Assembly (NCBI GenBank): GCA_016719635.1
Contig: JADJYT010000001.1
Span: 434,001-498,000 of the forward strand
Source of the DNA: Sphingobacteriales bacterium
GTDB lineage: Bacteria; Bacteroidota; Bacteroidia; Chitinophagales; JADIYW01
Direction of reading: 5' to 3'
Length of the DNA stretch: 64,000 nt
Positions 35,037 through 44,164 of the stretch are shown here, piece by piece (position 1 is the stretch's first letter; the number at the start of each line of letters is the position of its first letter). Position numbers and translations under genes: made by a program. Under the pieces are notes generated by a model. It searched no databases and was not told where the DNA came from. It saw nothing but the letters and a program-made list of their open reading frames with translations.

Positions 35037-36038
35037 CTAATTGGGATATTCTATTTGCAGGTAGCATTTGCCATTTTGCAGTTGTAAATCTTTCTTTACG
35101 CCCATTGAATATCGGAGCATCACATGTTTATTTTCATCTGTTTCCGGCAGTTTTCCAATCACTTTTGCATAGACAATCTTACTGTTGGTCAGGTTTTTTA
35201 TTTTGATGACGGTTCCGATAGATAAGGTTTTATGCATGGCAAAATAGGTAGTTTCCATGGCTCCCAAGGTGGTTGTCATGGGGGCACCGGTACCTTTTTG
35301 AAGCTGAACTGCCAGCGCACCTGCCTTTAGCTTGTACGTTTTACTCAGCTCTTTTTGGGTTTCGTTGAAGGATGCCTGAATATCCGGCGTTCCTTCATCA
35401 GTTGCCGGAAGCGGATTTTCCATAGCTTCCTTTTGCATTTCACCTTTAGCAGCTGATGGGATATCTGACTGTTTTAATACCGGCTTTAAATCAATTTCCG
35501 GCTTTGTATTGACGACAGTTGCAGGTTCAGTTGTGGTTTTGACAGGAACTGTAGCGGCTGACGACTGATTGACCATCAGCGATGTACCGATCTTCACATT
35601 GAGATCCGGGAGATTATTCCATTTCACAATGTCTGAAACCGTAATATTATATGTTTTTGCAATGGAAAACAGAGTCTGGCCCTTTTCAACTATATGGTAT
35701 TTAACATTCTTAACGGCAGTCTTTACATCTGTCAATGGTTTGTCATCTTCTTTACTAATAGTTGATTTTGTAACAGTTATGTCCTTATTTTTAACTTCCT
35801 TCGGAATCCGGATGATCTGATCTGGATTGATGCTGTTCTCTGTCAAAGAAGGGTTATTCTTAAGAATTTCCACTTTGGGAACATCGTATTTTTGAGCAAT
35901 CTTAGTCAATGTTTCACCAAACTTCACAACATGCATTTGGTAGTTAGAGCTTTTAACGGTCGTTTTACCGGCATTCTGGCCCATAACGGAAAGTATTGTA
36001 AACCAGGAAATGATGATAAAAAGTATGAATCTGCTCAT
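35037..36038 (-). CDS. LysM domain protein with RlpA-like C-terminus
   Basis: I chose the Met at 36038 (MSRFILFIIISW), which begins a signal peptide; the ORF start at 36077 adds an odd stretch. Two LysM domains follow (HVVKFGETLTKIAQKY... and HIVEKGQTLFSIAKTY...), about residues 35-85 and 110-155. A low-complexity linker comes next, and the last 90 residues (THKTLSIGTVIKIKNLTNSK-like: AMHKTLSIGTVIKIKNL, VIGKLPETDEN) resemble double-psi beta-barrel (RlpA-like) domains. It probably binds peptidoglycan in the periplasm. It is divergent from kdsB. Confidence 0.8.
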   Translation of the reverse strand: MSRFILFIIISWFTILSVMGQNAGKTTVKSSNYQMHVVKFGETLTKIAQKYDVPKVEILKNNPSLTENSINPDQIIRIPKEVKNKDITVTKSTISKEDDKPLTDVKTAVKNVKYHIVEKGQTLFSIAKTYNITVSDIVKWNNLPDLNVKIGTSLMVNQSSAATVPVKTTTEPATVVNTKPEIDLKPVLKQSDIPSAAKGEMQKEAMENPLPATDEGTPDIQASFNETQKELSKTYKLKAGALAVQLQKGTGAPMTTTLGAMETTYFAMHKTLSIGTVIKIKNLTNSKIVYAKVIGKLPETDENKHVMLRYSMGVKKDLQLQNGKCYLQIEYPN

Positions 36039-36153
36039 AAAGAATGAAATTAGGGACAAAAATGACGCTTTAAACAATTGAAACCTTTCAAACTTTTCAA
36101 CAATGGTTTACACCTATTTTATAGCCGGATGTCAGGTTTAGTCAATATAACGT

Positions 36154-36161
36154 TACTTTTG
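36154..36161 (+). promoter_or_regulatory. Candidate -7 box for kdsB
   Basis: TACTTTTG fits TAnnTTTG. Transcription would begin near 36168, 15 bases before the TTG start chosen at 36183, and after the start of the longer open frame, which argues against that longer start. Confidence 0.4.
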
Positions 36162-36182
36162 ACGTACAAATTATGTACCATT

Positions 36183-36935
36183 TTGAAGATTTTAGGAATT
36201 ATCCCTGCACGCTATGCATCCTCCCGATTTCCGGGGAAACCTTTAGCCGATATCGCCGGAAAACCTATGATAGAACGCGTTTATGACCGATGCCGGAAAG
36301 CCAAGAGCCTGAGCGATGTTGTTGTAGCCACTGATGATAAACGAATTTTTGATGCAGTAGAAAAATTTGGCGGAAATGTTATCCTGACCTCAGGATATCA
36401 CCTGAATGGTACATCCAGATGTGCCGAAGTGCTGGAAAATTACAAAACTGACGAAAATTTTGATGTCATTATCAATATCCAGGGAGATGAACCCCTCATC
36501 CATCCCGAACAGATAGACGAACTGGCTTCCCTCTTTTCAAATAGTGAAATCGAGTTGGCAACATTGGTAAAAAGAGAGACTGACCTCACTTTATTGGAAA
36601 ACGGGCATATAGTAAAGGCCTTTCCGGATGACCATGCCGTTGCTGTTGCATTTTATAGAATCATTGAAGAAGAAAATCTCCTGAACAGGATAAAAGCAGA
36701 TGGGTTCTTCTATAAACATATTGGCATTTACGGCTTTAAAGCAATGACACTTCAAAAAATAGTAACCCTATCACCAACGGAGCATGAACAAACATTTCAT
36801 CTCGAACAATACCGATGGCTGGACAACGGGTATACTATCAAGACAGGTATAACACCCTTTGAAAGCAGGAGTGTTGACACGCCCGAAGATGCAGTGGAAG
36901 TATCGCAAATCATTAGGCATTCACAGCCTGCTTAG
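36183..36935 (+). CDS. kdsB: 3-deoxy-manno-octulosonate cytidylyltransferase
   Basis: The 250-residue enzyme couples CTP and KDO to make CMP-KDO for lipopolysaccharide. I chose the TTG at 36183, because there the protein reads as KILGIIPARYASSRFPGKPL like other KdsB N-termini; the open frame extends upstream without a homologous start. Motifs include VVVATDDKRIFDAV, INIQGDEPLIHPEQ and TPFESRSVDTPEDA. Its 3' end overlaps the convergent FAD oxidase gene by 23 bases. Confidence 0.88.
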   Translation: MKILGIIPARYASSRFPGKPLADIAGKPMIERVYDRCRKAKSLSDVVVATDDKRIFDAVEKFGGNVILTSGYHLNGTSRCAEVLENYKTDENFDVIINIQGDEPLIHPEQIDELASLFSNSEIELATLVKRETDLTLLENGHIVKAFPDDHAVAVAFYRIIEEENLLNRIKADGFFYKHIGIYGFKAMTLQKIVTLSPTEHEQTFHLEQYRWLDNGYTIKTGITPFESRSVDTPEDAVEVSQIIRHSQPA

Positions 36936-38001
36936 CTATCAGCGGCGATAAGGCCACTCCCATGCCATTGCACGACATGATATACTGTGTGTAATCACTC
37001 AGCTTTTTGACTACCGGCCGCTTATCGGGTGAGAACCCCATAATTCCCTGCCACGTATGTTCGATTTCAAATGGAGTACCGGGTAAAATCATGTTCCTGA
37101 GTTTCATTTCCAGTTCCTGAACAATCATTTCATTGACGGTAAAATCCGTTGTCTGTTCGTTTTCAAAGTCTAAATTCCTGCCGCCACCAAACAACACCCT
37201 GTTGCCCACATTCCTGAAATAATAAAAGCCTTCATCAAAATGAAAACTTCCTTTCAGAGTCAGTCCATCGATTTCACTGGTAATGATAACCTGTCCCCTG
37301 CCCGGCAGCACCGCTTCATCCGGAAACAGTTCTTTTATAAATGCATTTGTACAGAGCATGATTTTGTCTGCGGTAATACGAAACGAACCGTTCGTTTCTG
37401 AATATACCTCAATCTTATTTTCGCTGATATGCTGGACATTTGCACCGGAAAGAATCTGAATATTATTTTCGATGAGTAATTTCCAATAATTCAGCATTGT
37501 CTTTCCTGAATCAATCTGCATCTCCGTAGCACAGTATAACAGCTGGGATACATTCTCGGAAAACCCGTACATCCTTATTTCATCAGACACGTCAGAAAAA
37601 ACGGGAAACTTAAAAACAGGTCTCAATTTTTCATTGAGATGCTGAATCTCTTCCTTTGAAAGTGTGGGACGAAGTTCCTTCAGTAAAAGTTCATACCCGC
37701 CAAAAGCAGTAACATCCATCTTATCATTTCCGAGTCGTTCATGAAGTAGTTGACATCCTTCATACCGCTGTTCTACCAGTTCAACAGCCTGCTGTTCGCC
37801 CATCAGATTCATGTCATATAAAATCTCGGTAGGTGAACCGAAACACAAAAAACCGGCATTTTTTGTCGATGCGCCATTTGGAAATGTCCCGCGCTCCAAT
37901 ACGATAATTTTGGCATGTGGAAACTTCTGACGCAATTCAAAAGCCACGCTGCAGCCCATGATGCCTGCACCCACAACGGCAAAGTCAGCTGATTTATACA
38001 T
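36913..38001 (-). CDS. FAD-dependent oxidoreductase (DAO family)
   Basis: I chose the Met at 38001 (MYKSADFAVVGAGIMG), so the dinucleotide motif VVGAGIMGCSVAFEL lies at the N-terminus. The protein (362 residues) continues with the FAD-binding pattern ERGTFPNGASTKNAG and a C-terminal GIMGFSPDKRPVVKKL region, as in D-amino acid/glycine oxidase-type enzymes. The substrate is unknown. It ends inside the 3' end of kdsB, on the other strand. Confidence 0.8.
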   Translation of the reverse strand: MYKSADFAVVGAGIMGCSVAFELRQKFPHAKIIVLERGTFPNGASTKNAGFLCFGSPTEILYDMNLMGEQQAVELVEQRYEGCQLLHERLGNDKMDVTAFGGYELLLKELRPTLSKEEIQHLNEKLRPVFKFPVFSDVSDEIRMYGFSENVSQLLYCATEMQIDSGKTMLNYWKLLIENNIQILSGANVQHISENKIEVYSETNGSFRITADKIMLCTNAFIKELFPDEAVLPGRGQVIITSEIDGLTLKGSFHFDEGFYYFRNVGNRVLFGGGRNLDFENEQTTDFTVNEMIVQELEMKLRNMILPGTPFEIEHTWQGIMGFSPDKRPVVKKLSDYTQYIMSCNGMGVALSPLIAKQAVNA

Positions 38002-38083
38002 ATTTATCTCCCAAAATGAAAGCATAAAAAAAATTGCGGGAAGGTGAAAAAATATATAAATTTAAGAGACAAAACTAAAAATT

Positions 38084-38269
38084 ATGAAAAAATTACTGAC
38101 CTTAAAATTAATAGTACTGCTCTTCTGTATCAGTTCCTTATCGTTAACTACAACCAGTTGTGGTAAAAAAGGAAAAGAACAATTGTGCACTAACGGAATT
38201 GATGACGATAGTGATGGATTTACTGACTGTGATGATGCAGACTGTGAAGGTTCCGCAAGTTGCCTTTAA
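38084..38269 (+). CDS. Small lipoprotein with DxDxDG-like motif
   Basis: The 61-residue protein has a signal peptide and a lipobox (TTTSC), leaving a mature peptide of about 37 residues with four Cys. It contains NGIDDDSDGFTDCDD, like Ca-binding repeats found in MopE-type and thrombospondin-3-like proteins. A calcium-binding lipoprotein is plausible. It is preceded by no clear promoter and followed by a minus-strand tRNA. Confidence 0.65.
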   Translation: MKKLLTLKLIVLLFCISSLSLTTTSCGKKGKEQLCTNGIDDDSDGFTDCDDADCEGSASCL

Positions 38270-38309
38270 ATCCATAGCCATACAAGAAATCATCGGAAAA
38301 AATATAAAG

Positions 38310-38383
38310 TGGAGAATATCGGATTCGAACCGATCGCCTCTTCACTGCCAGCGAAGCGCTCTAGCCAAATGAGCTAATTCCCC
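38310..38383 (-). tRNA. tRNA-Ala (GGC)
   Basis: The minus strand folds into a cloverleaf: acceptor GGGGAAT/ATTCTCC with the G3:U70 pair that marks alanine tRNAs, D arm TAGCTCATTTGG, anticodon loop CTGGCAG giving GGC, T loop TTCGAAT, discriminator A73. CCA is not encoded. Confidence 0.96.
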
Positions 38384-38447
38384 AATAAAAAATGAACGAA
38401 TGCAAATATAGAAAATCCCGGTTAATCTATCCGCATTTATTATGCGA

Positions 38448-39839
38448 TTATAATTGTTTTATTTCCGCCACCAGTTCCGTCAATGCTTTTTTTGCATCGC
38501 CGAAGAACATGGAACATTTTGGATCATAAAACAGTAAATTATCGATTCCGGCATAACCTGCATTCATGGAACGTTTGTTAACGACCACATGTTTTGCCTT
38601 GTCCACTTCCAGAATCGGCATGCCATAGATGGGGGATGAAGGATCCGTTTTTGCAGCCGGGTTCACCACGTCATTTGCACCTACTATAAGCACCACGTCC
38701 GTTTGTTCGAACTCCGGATTGATATCTTCCATCTCCACCAATTTATCATACTCCACATTCGATTCAGCCAGCAACACGTTCATGTGACCGGGCATACGTC
38801 CCGCTACGGGATGAATCGCATATTTCACCTCAACACCCCTTTCTTCCAGTATCTTCTCCAACTCATGAATGATGTGCTGTGCCTGGGCAACCGCCAATCC
38901 GTATCCCGGAACGATAACGACCTTTTTGGAATAATTCAATAATACCGCTAAATCGGTCACCTGAATATCTTTGATGGTTCCGGTCGTCTCCGCTCCTGCA
39001 GCCGCACCGCTGCCACCGCCAAATGCCCCGAATATGACATTGCTCAACGGTCGGTTCATCGCCTTGCACATCGCAAGCGTCAATAAGGTACCGGCGGAAC
39101 CCACCAGAATACCACCCGTCAGCATCGGTTTGTTGTCATACAGGAACCCACCGAAAGCCGCAGCCAGACCCGTGAACGAGTTTAACAGGGAAATGACCAC
39201 CGGCATATCGGCACCGCCAATAGGGACGGTAAATAAAATGCCATAGATGGCGGCCACCACAAATAATACCCAAATGATGCTGACCGGCAATGACTGGTGC
39301 AGCAATACGACGGCTACAGAAAATGCCAGTAATAGCAACAGAATTACATTGTTCAGGACATTGTATTGCGGCAGGCGAAACGGTTTGTTCATTTTACCTG
39401 CCAATTTCAAATAGGCAATGATAGAACCTGAAAAGGATACGGTACCTATCACCATACCTGCCACTATGAAACTTAACGCAGCAGGGTTGCCGAGGTTGTG
39501 TTCAAACTCCGTTAGCCCGATCAATGCGGCGCAGGCACCGCCCATGCCGTTAAACATGGAAACGAGTTCCGGCATTTTGGTCATCTCTACCCGTTTGGCG
39601 GTGAGCCAGCCGATGGCAGAACCGATGGTGATAGCACCGAAGATTAAAACCAGTTTCAGCGTGTTTCTGGAGGTGTGGTCACTTTCGAATAAAAAGATAG
39701 TACCCAAAATGGCTATGGTCATACCGAAAGCCCCGATCAGATTTCCTTTACGGGCAGTTTTTGCATTACCCATCATTTTCAGTCCTAGTATAAAGGTGAC
39801 CGAACCGATGAGGTAGCATATTTCTAAAAGTCCTTTCAT
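38448..39839 (-). CDS. pntB: NAD(P) transhydrogenase beta subunit
   Basis: The 463-residue membrane protein has about nine membrane segments followed by the NADP-binding domain. Marks are FNGMGGACAALIGLTEF, VVIVPGYGLAVAQAQH, HPVAGRMPGHMNVLLAE and GANDVVNPAAKTDP. It couples the proton gradient to transfer of hydride between NADH and NADP+. It comes third in the pntAA-pntAB-pntB order, after a 145-base gap. Confidence 0.95.
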   Translation of the reverse strand: MKGLLEICYLIGSVTFILGLKMMGNAKTARKGNLIGAFGMTIAILGTIFLFESDHTSRNTLKLVLIFGAITIGSAIGWLTAKRVEMTKMPELVSMFNGMGGACAALIGLTEFEHNLGNPAALSFIVAGMVIGTVSFSGSIIAYLKLAGKMNKPFRLPQYNVLNNVILLLLLAFSVAVVLLHQSLPVSIIWVLFVVAAIYGILFTVPIGGADMPVVISLLNSFTGLAAAFGGFLYDNKPMLTGGILVGSAGTLLTLAMCKAMNRPLSNVIFGAFGGGSGAAAGAETTGTIKDIQVTDLAVLLNYSKKVVIVPGYGLAVAQAQHIIHELEKILEERGVEVKYAIHPVAGRMPGHMNVLLAESNVEYDKLVEMEDINPEFEQTDVVLIVGANDVVNPAAKTDPSSPIYGMPILEVDKAKHVVVNKRSMNAGYAGIDNLLFYDPKCSMFFGDAKKALTELVAEIKQL

Positions 39840-39984
39840 ATATTCTATTGATTTGAAAATTTGAAGATCAGGGAATTTGAAAATTATTAATTTCTAGCCT
39901 TAAATCTGTTTTCTGATTTTATATTTTTATACTTAGCAGATGTGTCCCTTTCAGCTTTTCAAGTTAGCACATCTTCTAATCGTT

Positions 39985-40287
39985 TTATTTCTTTTTAAAC
40001 ATTTCCAGCATTCTGTCCGTCACTACAAAACCGCCTACGACATTCAGTGTTCCTAAAATAACCGCTAAAAAACCCAAGATCAGGCCGAAGATGTTATCCG
40101 GATCCGTGTCCAGCATCACGATGATGGCACCCACGATAACCACGCCATGTATGGCATTCGCACCGGACATCAACGGAGTATGTAAAACGGTTGGAACACC
40201 GCCGATAACTTCCACACCAACAAAAATCGCCAGAATGATGAAATAAATCATTTCACGGTTCTGAACAAAAAAATCTACTATTTCCAT
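39985..40287 (-). CDS. pntAB: NAD(P) transhydrogenase alpha-2 subunit
   Basis: The 100-residue protein is the small membrane part of the alpha subunit, with about three membrane segments and the motif TPLMSGANAIHG. In three-component transhydrogenases this domain is a separate gene, as here. It lies between pntAA and pntB. Confidence 0.92.
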   Translation of the reverse strand: MEIVDFFVQNREMIYFIILAIFVGVEVIGGVPTVLHTPLMSGANAIHGVVIVGAIIVMLDTDPDNIFGLILGFLAVILGTLNVVGGFVVTDRMLEMFKKK

Positions 40288-40320
40288 AGGTTTTGTTTTA
40301 TGTATTAATTAGCTGAATAA

Positions 40321-41439
40321 TCATTGAATTACGGATGGATGCACCTTAACACCATTGTGAACGATCAGGCTTCCTTTGGTAATGTCTTCTTCCATCTCCC
40401 ATTTGAATCCGTCATTGGTCGCCAGGTGATATAACAGGGTTTGAATATTTTTTGCGTACAGGTCACTGGCATTCATCGGCAGTAAAGACGGAATATTTCC
40501 TTCGCCGATGATGGTTACACCATTAACAATTATCGTTTCATTTAATTTACTGCCAACCACATTTCCACCCTGTTCTACTGCCATATCTAGAATCACGGAA
40601 CCGAATTTCATGGATTTCACCATCTCTTCGGTTACCAGTAACGGCGCCTTTCTGCCCGGAATTAAGGCGGTGGTGATAACGATATCCGCTTCCGCCACAT
40701 GCTTGCCGACCAACTCCTGTTGTTTTTTCAAAAATTCTTCGGACACGCCTTTAACATAACCGCCTTCCATTTTAATGGTGTCATCACCTTTCACTTCAAT
40801 AAATTTACCGCCTAAGGATTGCACCTGTTCTTTTGTTTCTGGACGAATATCCGACACTTCGACAATTCCTCCCAATCGCTTAGCGGTTGCGATAGCCTGT
40901 AATCCGGCCACACCGGCACCAAATATCACCACTTTAGATGGCTTGATGGTACCTGCCGCAGTGGTCATCATCGGCAATATCTTTCCAATTTGATTGGCGC
41001 ACATCAATACCGCTTTATAACCGGCTAAGTTAGCCTGTGAGGATAATGCATCCATTTTCTGTGCACGCGAAATACGGGGAACCGCATCCATAGAAAATGC
41101 GGAAATACCTGCTTTTTCACAGCTTGCTACCAAATCAGGGTTGGTGGCGGCCCACATGAATGAAATCAGCACCGCTCCATTTTTCATCTGCGCAATTTCA
41201 TCTGCCTGCGGCGCATTTACTTTCAGAACAACATCGGCTGCAGCATAAACGGCGTTTTTTTCAGTGACAACAGCAGCTCCGGCATTTTTATAATCTTCAT
41301 CATTAAAGAATGAATTCAGCCCGGCTCCTGCTTCAACATTTACAGAAAAACCTTTTGCAACTAAATCTTTTACGACCGCCGGCACTAATGCCACTCGATT
41401 TTCTTTAAATTTGGTTTCTTTTGGAACGGCAATTATCAT
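40321..41439 (-). CDS. pntAA: NAD(P) transhydrogenase alpha-1 subunit
   Basis: The 372-residue soluble protein binds NAD(H). Features are PKETKFKENRVALVP at the start, RISRAQKMDALSSQANLAGY, and the Rossmann motif VVIFGAGVAGLQAIATA. It passes hydride to the beta subunit across the membrane complex. It heads the operon. Confidence 0.94.
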   Translation of the reverse strand: MIIAVPKETKFKENRVALVPAVVKDLVAKGFSVNVEAGAGLNSFFNDEDYKNAGAAVVTEKNAVYAAADVVLKVNAPQADEIAQMKNGAVLISFMWAATNPDLVASCEKAGISAFSMDAVPRISRAQKMDALSSQANLAGYKAVLMCANQIGKILPMMTTAAGTIKPSKVVIFGAGVAGLQAIATAKRLGGIVEVSDIRPETKEQVQSLGGKFIEVKGDDTIKMEGGYVKGVSEEFLKKQQELVGKHVAEADIVITTALIPGRKAPLLVTEEMVKSMKFGSVILDMAVEQGGNVVGSKLNETIIVNGVTIIGEGNIPSLLPMNASDLYAKNIQTLLYHLATNDGFKWEMEEDITKGSLIVHNGVKVHPSVIQ

Positions 41440-41570
41440 TGATATAAAAAATTTTGTGCGCTAAAATACGGATGTTAGGCGTTATATTTCAGAATGTTAA
41501 TAAAAATTCAGGTTATCTTAAAATTAAAATGCGTGCATTGGAATCATAAAAACCGGAATCGTGTTCTAAA

Positions 41571-42212
41571 ATGATGAAAAAGCAATTATCCATACCAGTT
41601 TCCTTCATTTTCACCATTTGGGTGGTGAATATTTTCCAATTCACCTTTCGCTTGGATTTTGGGTATCTGGGAATTTATCCAAGAGACTCAACGACATTAT
41701 TCGGAATTTTCACCTCACCCGTCATTCACGGAAGCTGGGGGCATTTGTTGTCCAACTCAATACCCTTATTGGTGCTGGGTATCTTATTATTCTTTACCTA
41801 CGAACGGATAGCCATTTGGGTTTGGGTATTAAACTACATCTTAACGGGATTAATGGTCTGGTTGTTTGCCAGGGACTCCTACCATATAGGTGCCAGCGGA
41901 ATCGTATACGGATTAGCTTCATTCCTGTTGTTCAGCGGTTTTTTCAGGATGGACATAAAATCCATTGCCGTTTCGAGCGGAATCGCCATATTTTATGGTG
42001 GAATGGTGTGGGGTATATTCCCGCTCGAAAGGGGAATATCCTGGGAATCCCATTTATTCGGCGGGATAGTTGGATTGCTTTTAGCCTTCCTCTTTAGAAA
42101 CGAATTTCAAGACGCATTTTTAAAAATGCATGAAGAGGAAACGGACGAAGACAGAAAGACGTTTGAAGATTACCTGAAAGAACAGGAGCGACACAAAAAC
42201 GATTTTACTTAA
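41571..42212 (+). CDS. Rhomboid family intramembrane serine protease
   Basis: The 213-residue protein has about six membrane segments and the rhomboid catalytic pair: Ser in GASGIVYGLASF (about residue 109) and His in WESHLFGGIVG (about 160). The extra N-terminal Met-Lys pair leaves two Met choices at the start (41571 or 41574). The last 40 residues are charged and cytoplasmic. It may cleave membrane proteins or release precursors; the target is unknown. Its end overlaps the convergent GNAT-like gene by 8 bases. Confidence 0.82.
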   Translation: MMKKQLSIPVSFIFTIWVVNIFQFTFRLDFGYLGIYPRDSTTLFGIFTSPVIHGSWGHLLSNSIPLLVLGILLFFTYERIAIWVWVLNYILTGLMVWLFARDSYHIGASGIVYGLASFLLFSGFFRMDIKSIAVSSGIAIFYGGMVWGIFPLERGISWESHLFGGIVGLLLAFLFRNEFQDAFLKMHEEETDEDRKTFEDYLKEQERHKNDFT

Positions 42213-43368
42213 ATGGATTTCTCGCAGTATATTCCGGTGGCCTGATACGCTTCAGGAAATAAGGCAACGATGCATTCACAAGCCCGTTATTCATTTTTAT
42301 ATATGCATGCAAGGGTTTGGGAACTGCGCCTATCGTTGTTTTTATTTCCGTTGCCGTTCTGCCAAAATGGATATATTTTTTTTTATTTTCAATGGCAATT
42401 CTTACAAAATCCAGTAACATACGGTTATAGATCTTGAACTCACTGTTCAAACCGTAATCCAACCCGATATAATGAACATGCATCGTATCTACATCCACAT
42501 TAAACAGACAGACAAAACTGACAAGTTCATTATCCTTAAAATAACCGAGGATACTGCACCTTTCCCGATAAACCGATTTCATCTCCTCAAAAAAATCTAT
42601 ATTTAAAACGGCCATGTTGAACGCGACATGATTCACCACATTATTATACAATTTCAAGAGATCCGTTTTATGAAAACGCAGCTCTTCGGATGAAAAGTTT
42701 TTGGATGTAATTCCGGACGAGACTGTCAGCACTTTTTTTGCCCTGACGCGGTATTTGGAGGACAATGCATCCATATATCCGTCAAAATCTTTCCAGGCTG
42801 AATCGATGCTCATAAATATATCGGGATCCGTTACAAACGGGTGGAATGCATTGTTGTAAAAACTCAGGCATTTTTTTTCATCTTCCAAATAGATATTCGC
42901 AATCAGGAAGGCGCTGGGTTTGTTTTTTTTAAAGGATTGATATATTTTATGAAAAATCTGAGGTATGTACGGCAGCAGCAATCCTTCCGATTTACAAATA
43001 ATCCCTTTGTCGCCTGTAAAAAAAACATTCCCCAGATTGAGCAGCTTTGTTTTCTTTTCAGCCATGTAGTCCCTGAATGTAACCTTTAGAAAGTTTGATG
43101 TCTTCTCCGAATAATTTACCAGGTTTTTAAAGGAGAAATCAAGAAGTTGGGTGTAAAGCGCCGCAATGACCTGCCCCTCTTTATAGACCAGTACGTATCT
43201 GAATTGGATTTCCGGATGAATATTTTCAATGGCACTCAAAAAGGCATGGCTTTGAAAGAAGGGTTTATTTAAATCTATGGAATCCCATAAATCCTGGTCT
43301 ATACCCGACAAAGCGGCATACATCTGAAATGAAAAATCCGAATCTAAAGAATGTAAGCCTGACTGCAT
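42205..43368 (-). CDS. GNAT-like acyltransferase (FemAB/DUF482 type)
   Basis: The 387-residue protein resembles the peptidoglycan-bridge/FemAB-like or DUF482 branch of acyltransferases: residues about 25-55 read DLNKPFFQSHAFLSAIE, and the C-terminal part has LVSFVCLFNVDVDTMHVHYI followed by YGLNSEFKIYNRMLLDFV then IHFGRTATEIKT. Such proteins add amino acids or acyl groups to envelope or lipid molecules. Family placement is by pattern only. It overlaps the rhomboid gene's stop. Confidence 0.6.
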   Translation of the reverse strand: MQSGLHSLDSDFSFQMYAALSGIDQDLWDSIDLNKPFFQSHAFLSAIENIHPEIQFRYVLVYKEGQVIAALYTQLLDFSFKNLVNYSEKTSNFLKVTFRDYMAEKKTKLLNLGNVFFTGDKGIICKSEGLLLPYIPQIFHKIYQSFKKNKPSAFLIANIYLEDEKKCLSFYNNAFHPFVTDPDIFMSIDSAWKDFDGYMDALSSKYRVRAKKVLTVSSGITSKNFSSEELRFHKTDLLKLYNNVVNHVAFNMAVLNIDFFEEMKSVYRERCSILGYFKDNELVSFVCLFNVDVDTMHVHYIGLDYGLNSEFKIYNRMLLDFVRIAIENKKKYIHFGRTATEIKTTIGAVPKPLHAYIKMNNGLVNASLPYFLKRIRPPEYTARNPFK

Positions 43369-43471
43369 ATCCCAAACAAAGGTAACAATGGATTTAAATA
43401 TTTGTTGTAATACAGGAACTTAGTAATAACATTTCAGGAAATATTCCTATTTTTAGTAGTAAATTTAAAGT

Positions 43472-44044
43472 ATGCTCGGATTTATAACAGGCCTGATAAC
43501 AGCCAATGCCAGTGAATGGTATATTCATAAATACTGGCTGCACAAAAGAGGAAAAAACAAAAAAAGTATGTGGAGTTATCACTGGCATACCCATCACCGC
43601 AAGGTTTTGGAAGAAAACTATGAAGACTCCGACTACAAGCAATCTATCTTTAAAGAGTTTAACGGACAAACACACGAAGTGCTATCTTTAAGTGTGGCTG
43701 CCGCAGCGGTAGCTCCTTTATTGCCGATTGCACCCGGATTTACGATTGCCATGTGGCTGTCCCAGTATAATTACTACCGGGTACATAAAAGATCGCACCT
43801 GGACCCCGAATGGGGTTATAAATACCTCCCCTGGCATTATGACCATCATATGGCACCGGATCAGGATAAGAACTGGTGTGTCACGTTTCCGCTATGGGAT
43901 TATGTGATGGGCACCCGTTTTGTGTATAAAGGCAGCGAACGGGAAAAAATCGATATTGAACGAAGATTGCGAAAAGCCGCTGCAAAAGGAACGGAATACA
44001 GGATTTATCAGAAGAAACCATCTGAAAAGGCTCAGCTGAACTGA
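43472..44044 (+). CDS. Fatty acid hydroxylase/sterol desaturase family protein
   Basis: The 190-residue membrane protein has the di-iron His clusters IHKYWLHKRG, HWHTHHRK, HKRSHLD and LPWHYDHHMAPDQDKNW. It has two or three membrane segments. It may hydroxylate lipid acyl chains. It is a diverged second copy next to the one at 22528. It stands alone between the GNAT-like and ABC genes. Confidence 0.78.
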   Translation: MLGFITGLITANASEWYIHKYWLHKRGKNKKSMWSYHWHTHHRKVLEENYEDSDYKQSIFKEFNGQTHEVLSLSVAAAAVAPLLPIAPGFTIAMWLSQYNYYRVHKRSHLDPEWGYKYLPWHYDHHMAPDQDKNWCVTFPLWDYVMGTRFVYKGSEREKIDIERRLRKAAAKGTEYRIYQKKPSEKAQLN

Positions 44045-44142
44045 TTTCGTTCTGTTTATTACCCTTTCTTCTAAATACGGATGCAGCTAAATAAATAATT
44101 GTAAATTTTCATAATTATACGACTGTTAAGAGTCTAACATTG

Positions 44143-44150
44143 TATTTTTG
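44143..44150 (+). promoter_or_regulatory. Candidate -7 box for the ABC transporter gene
   Basis: TATTTTTG fits TAnnTTTG 15 bases before the ATG at 44165. No convincing -33 box is seen. Confidence 0.35.
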
Positions 44151-44164
44151 TCAATAAAAATACC

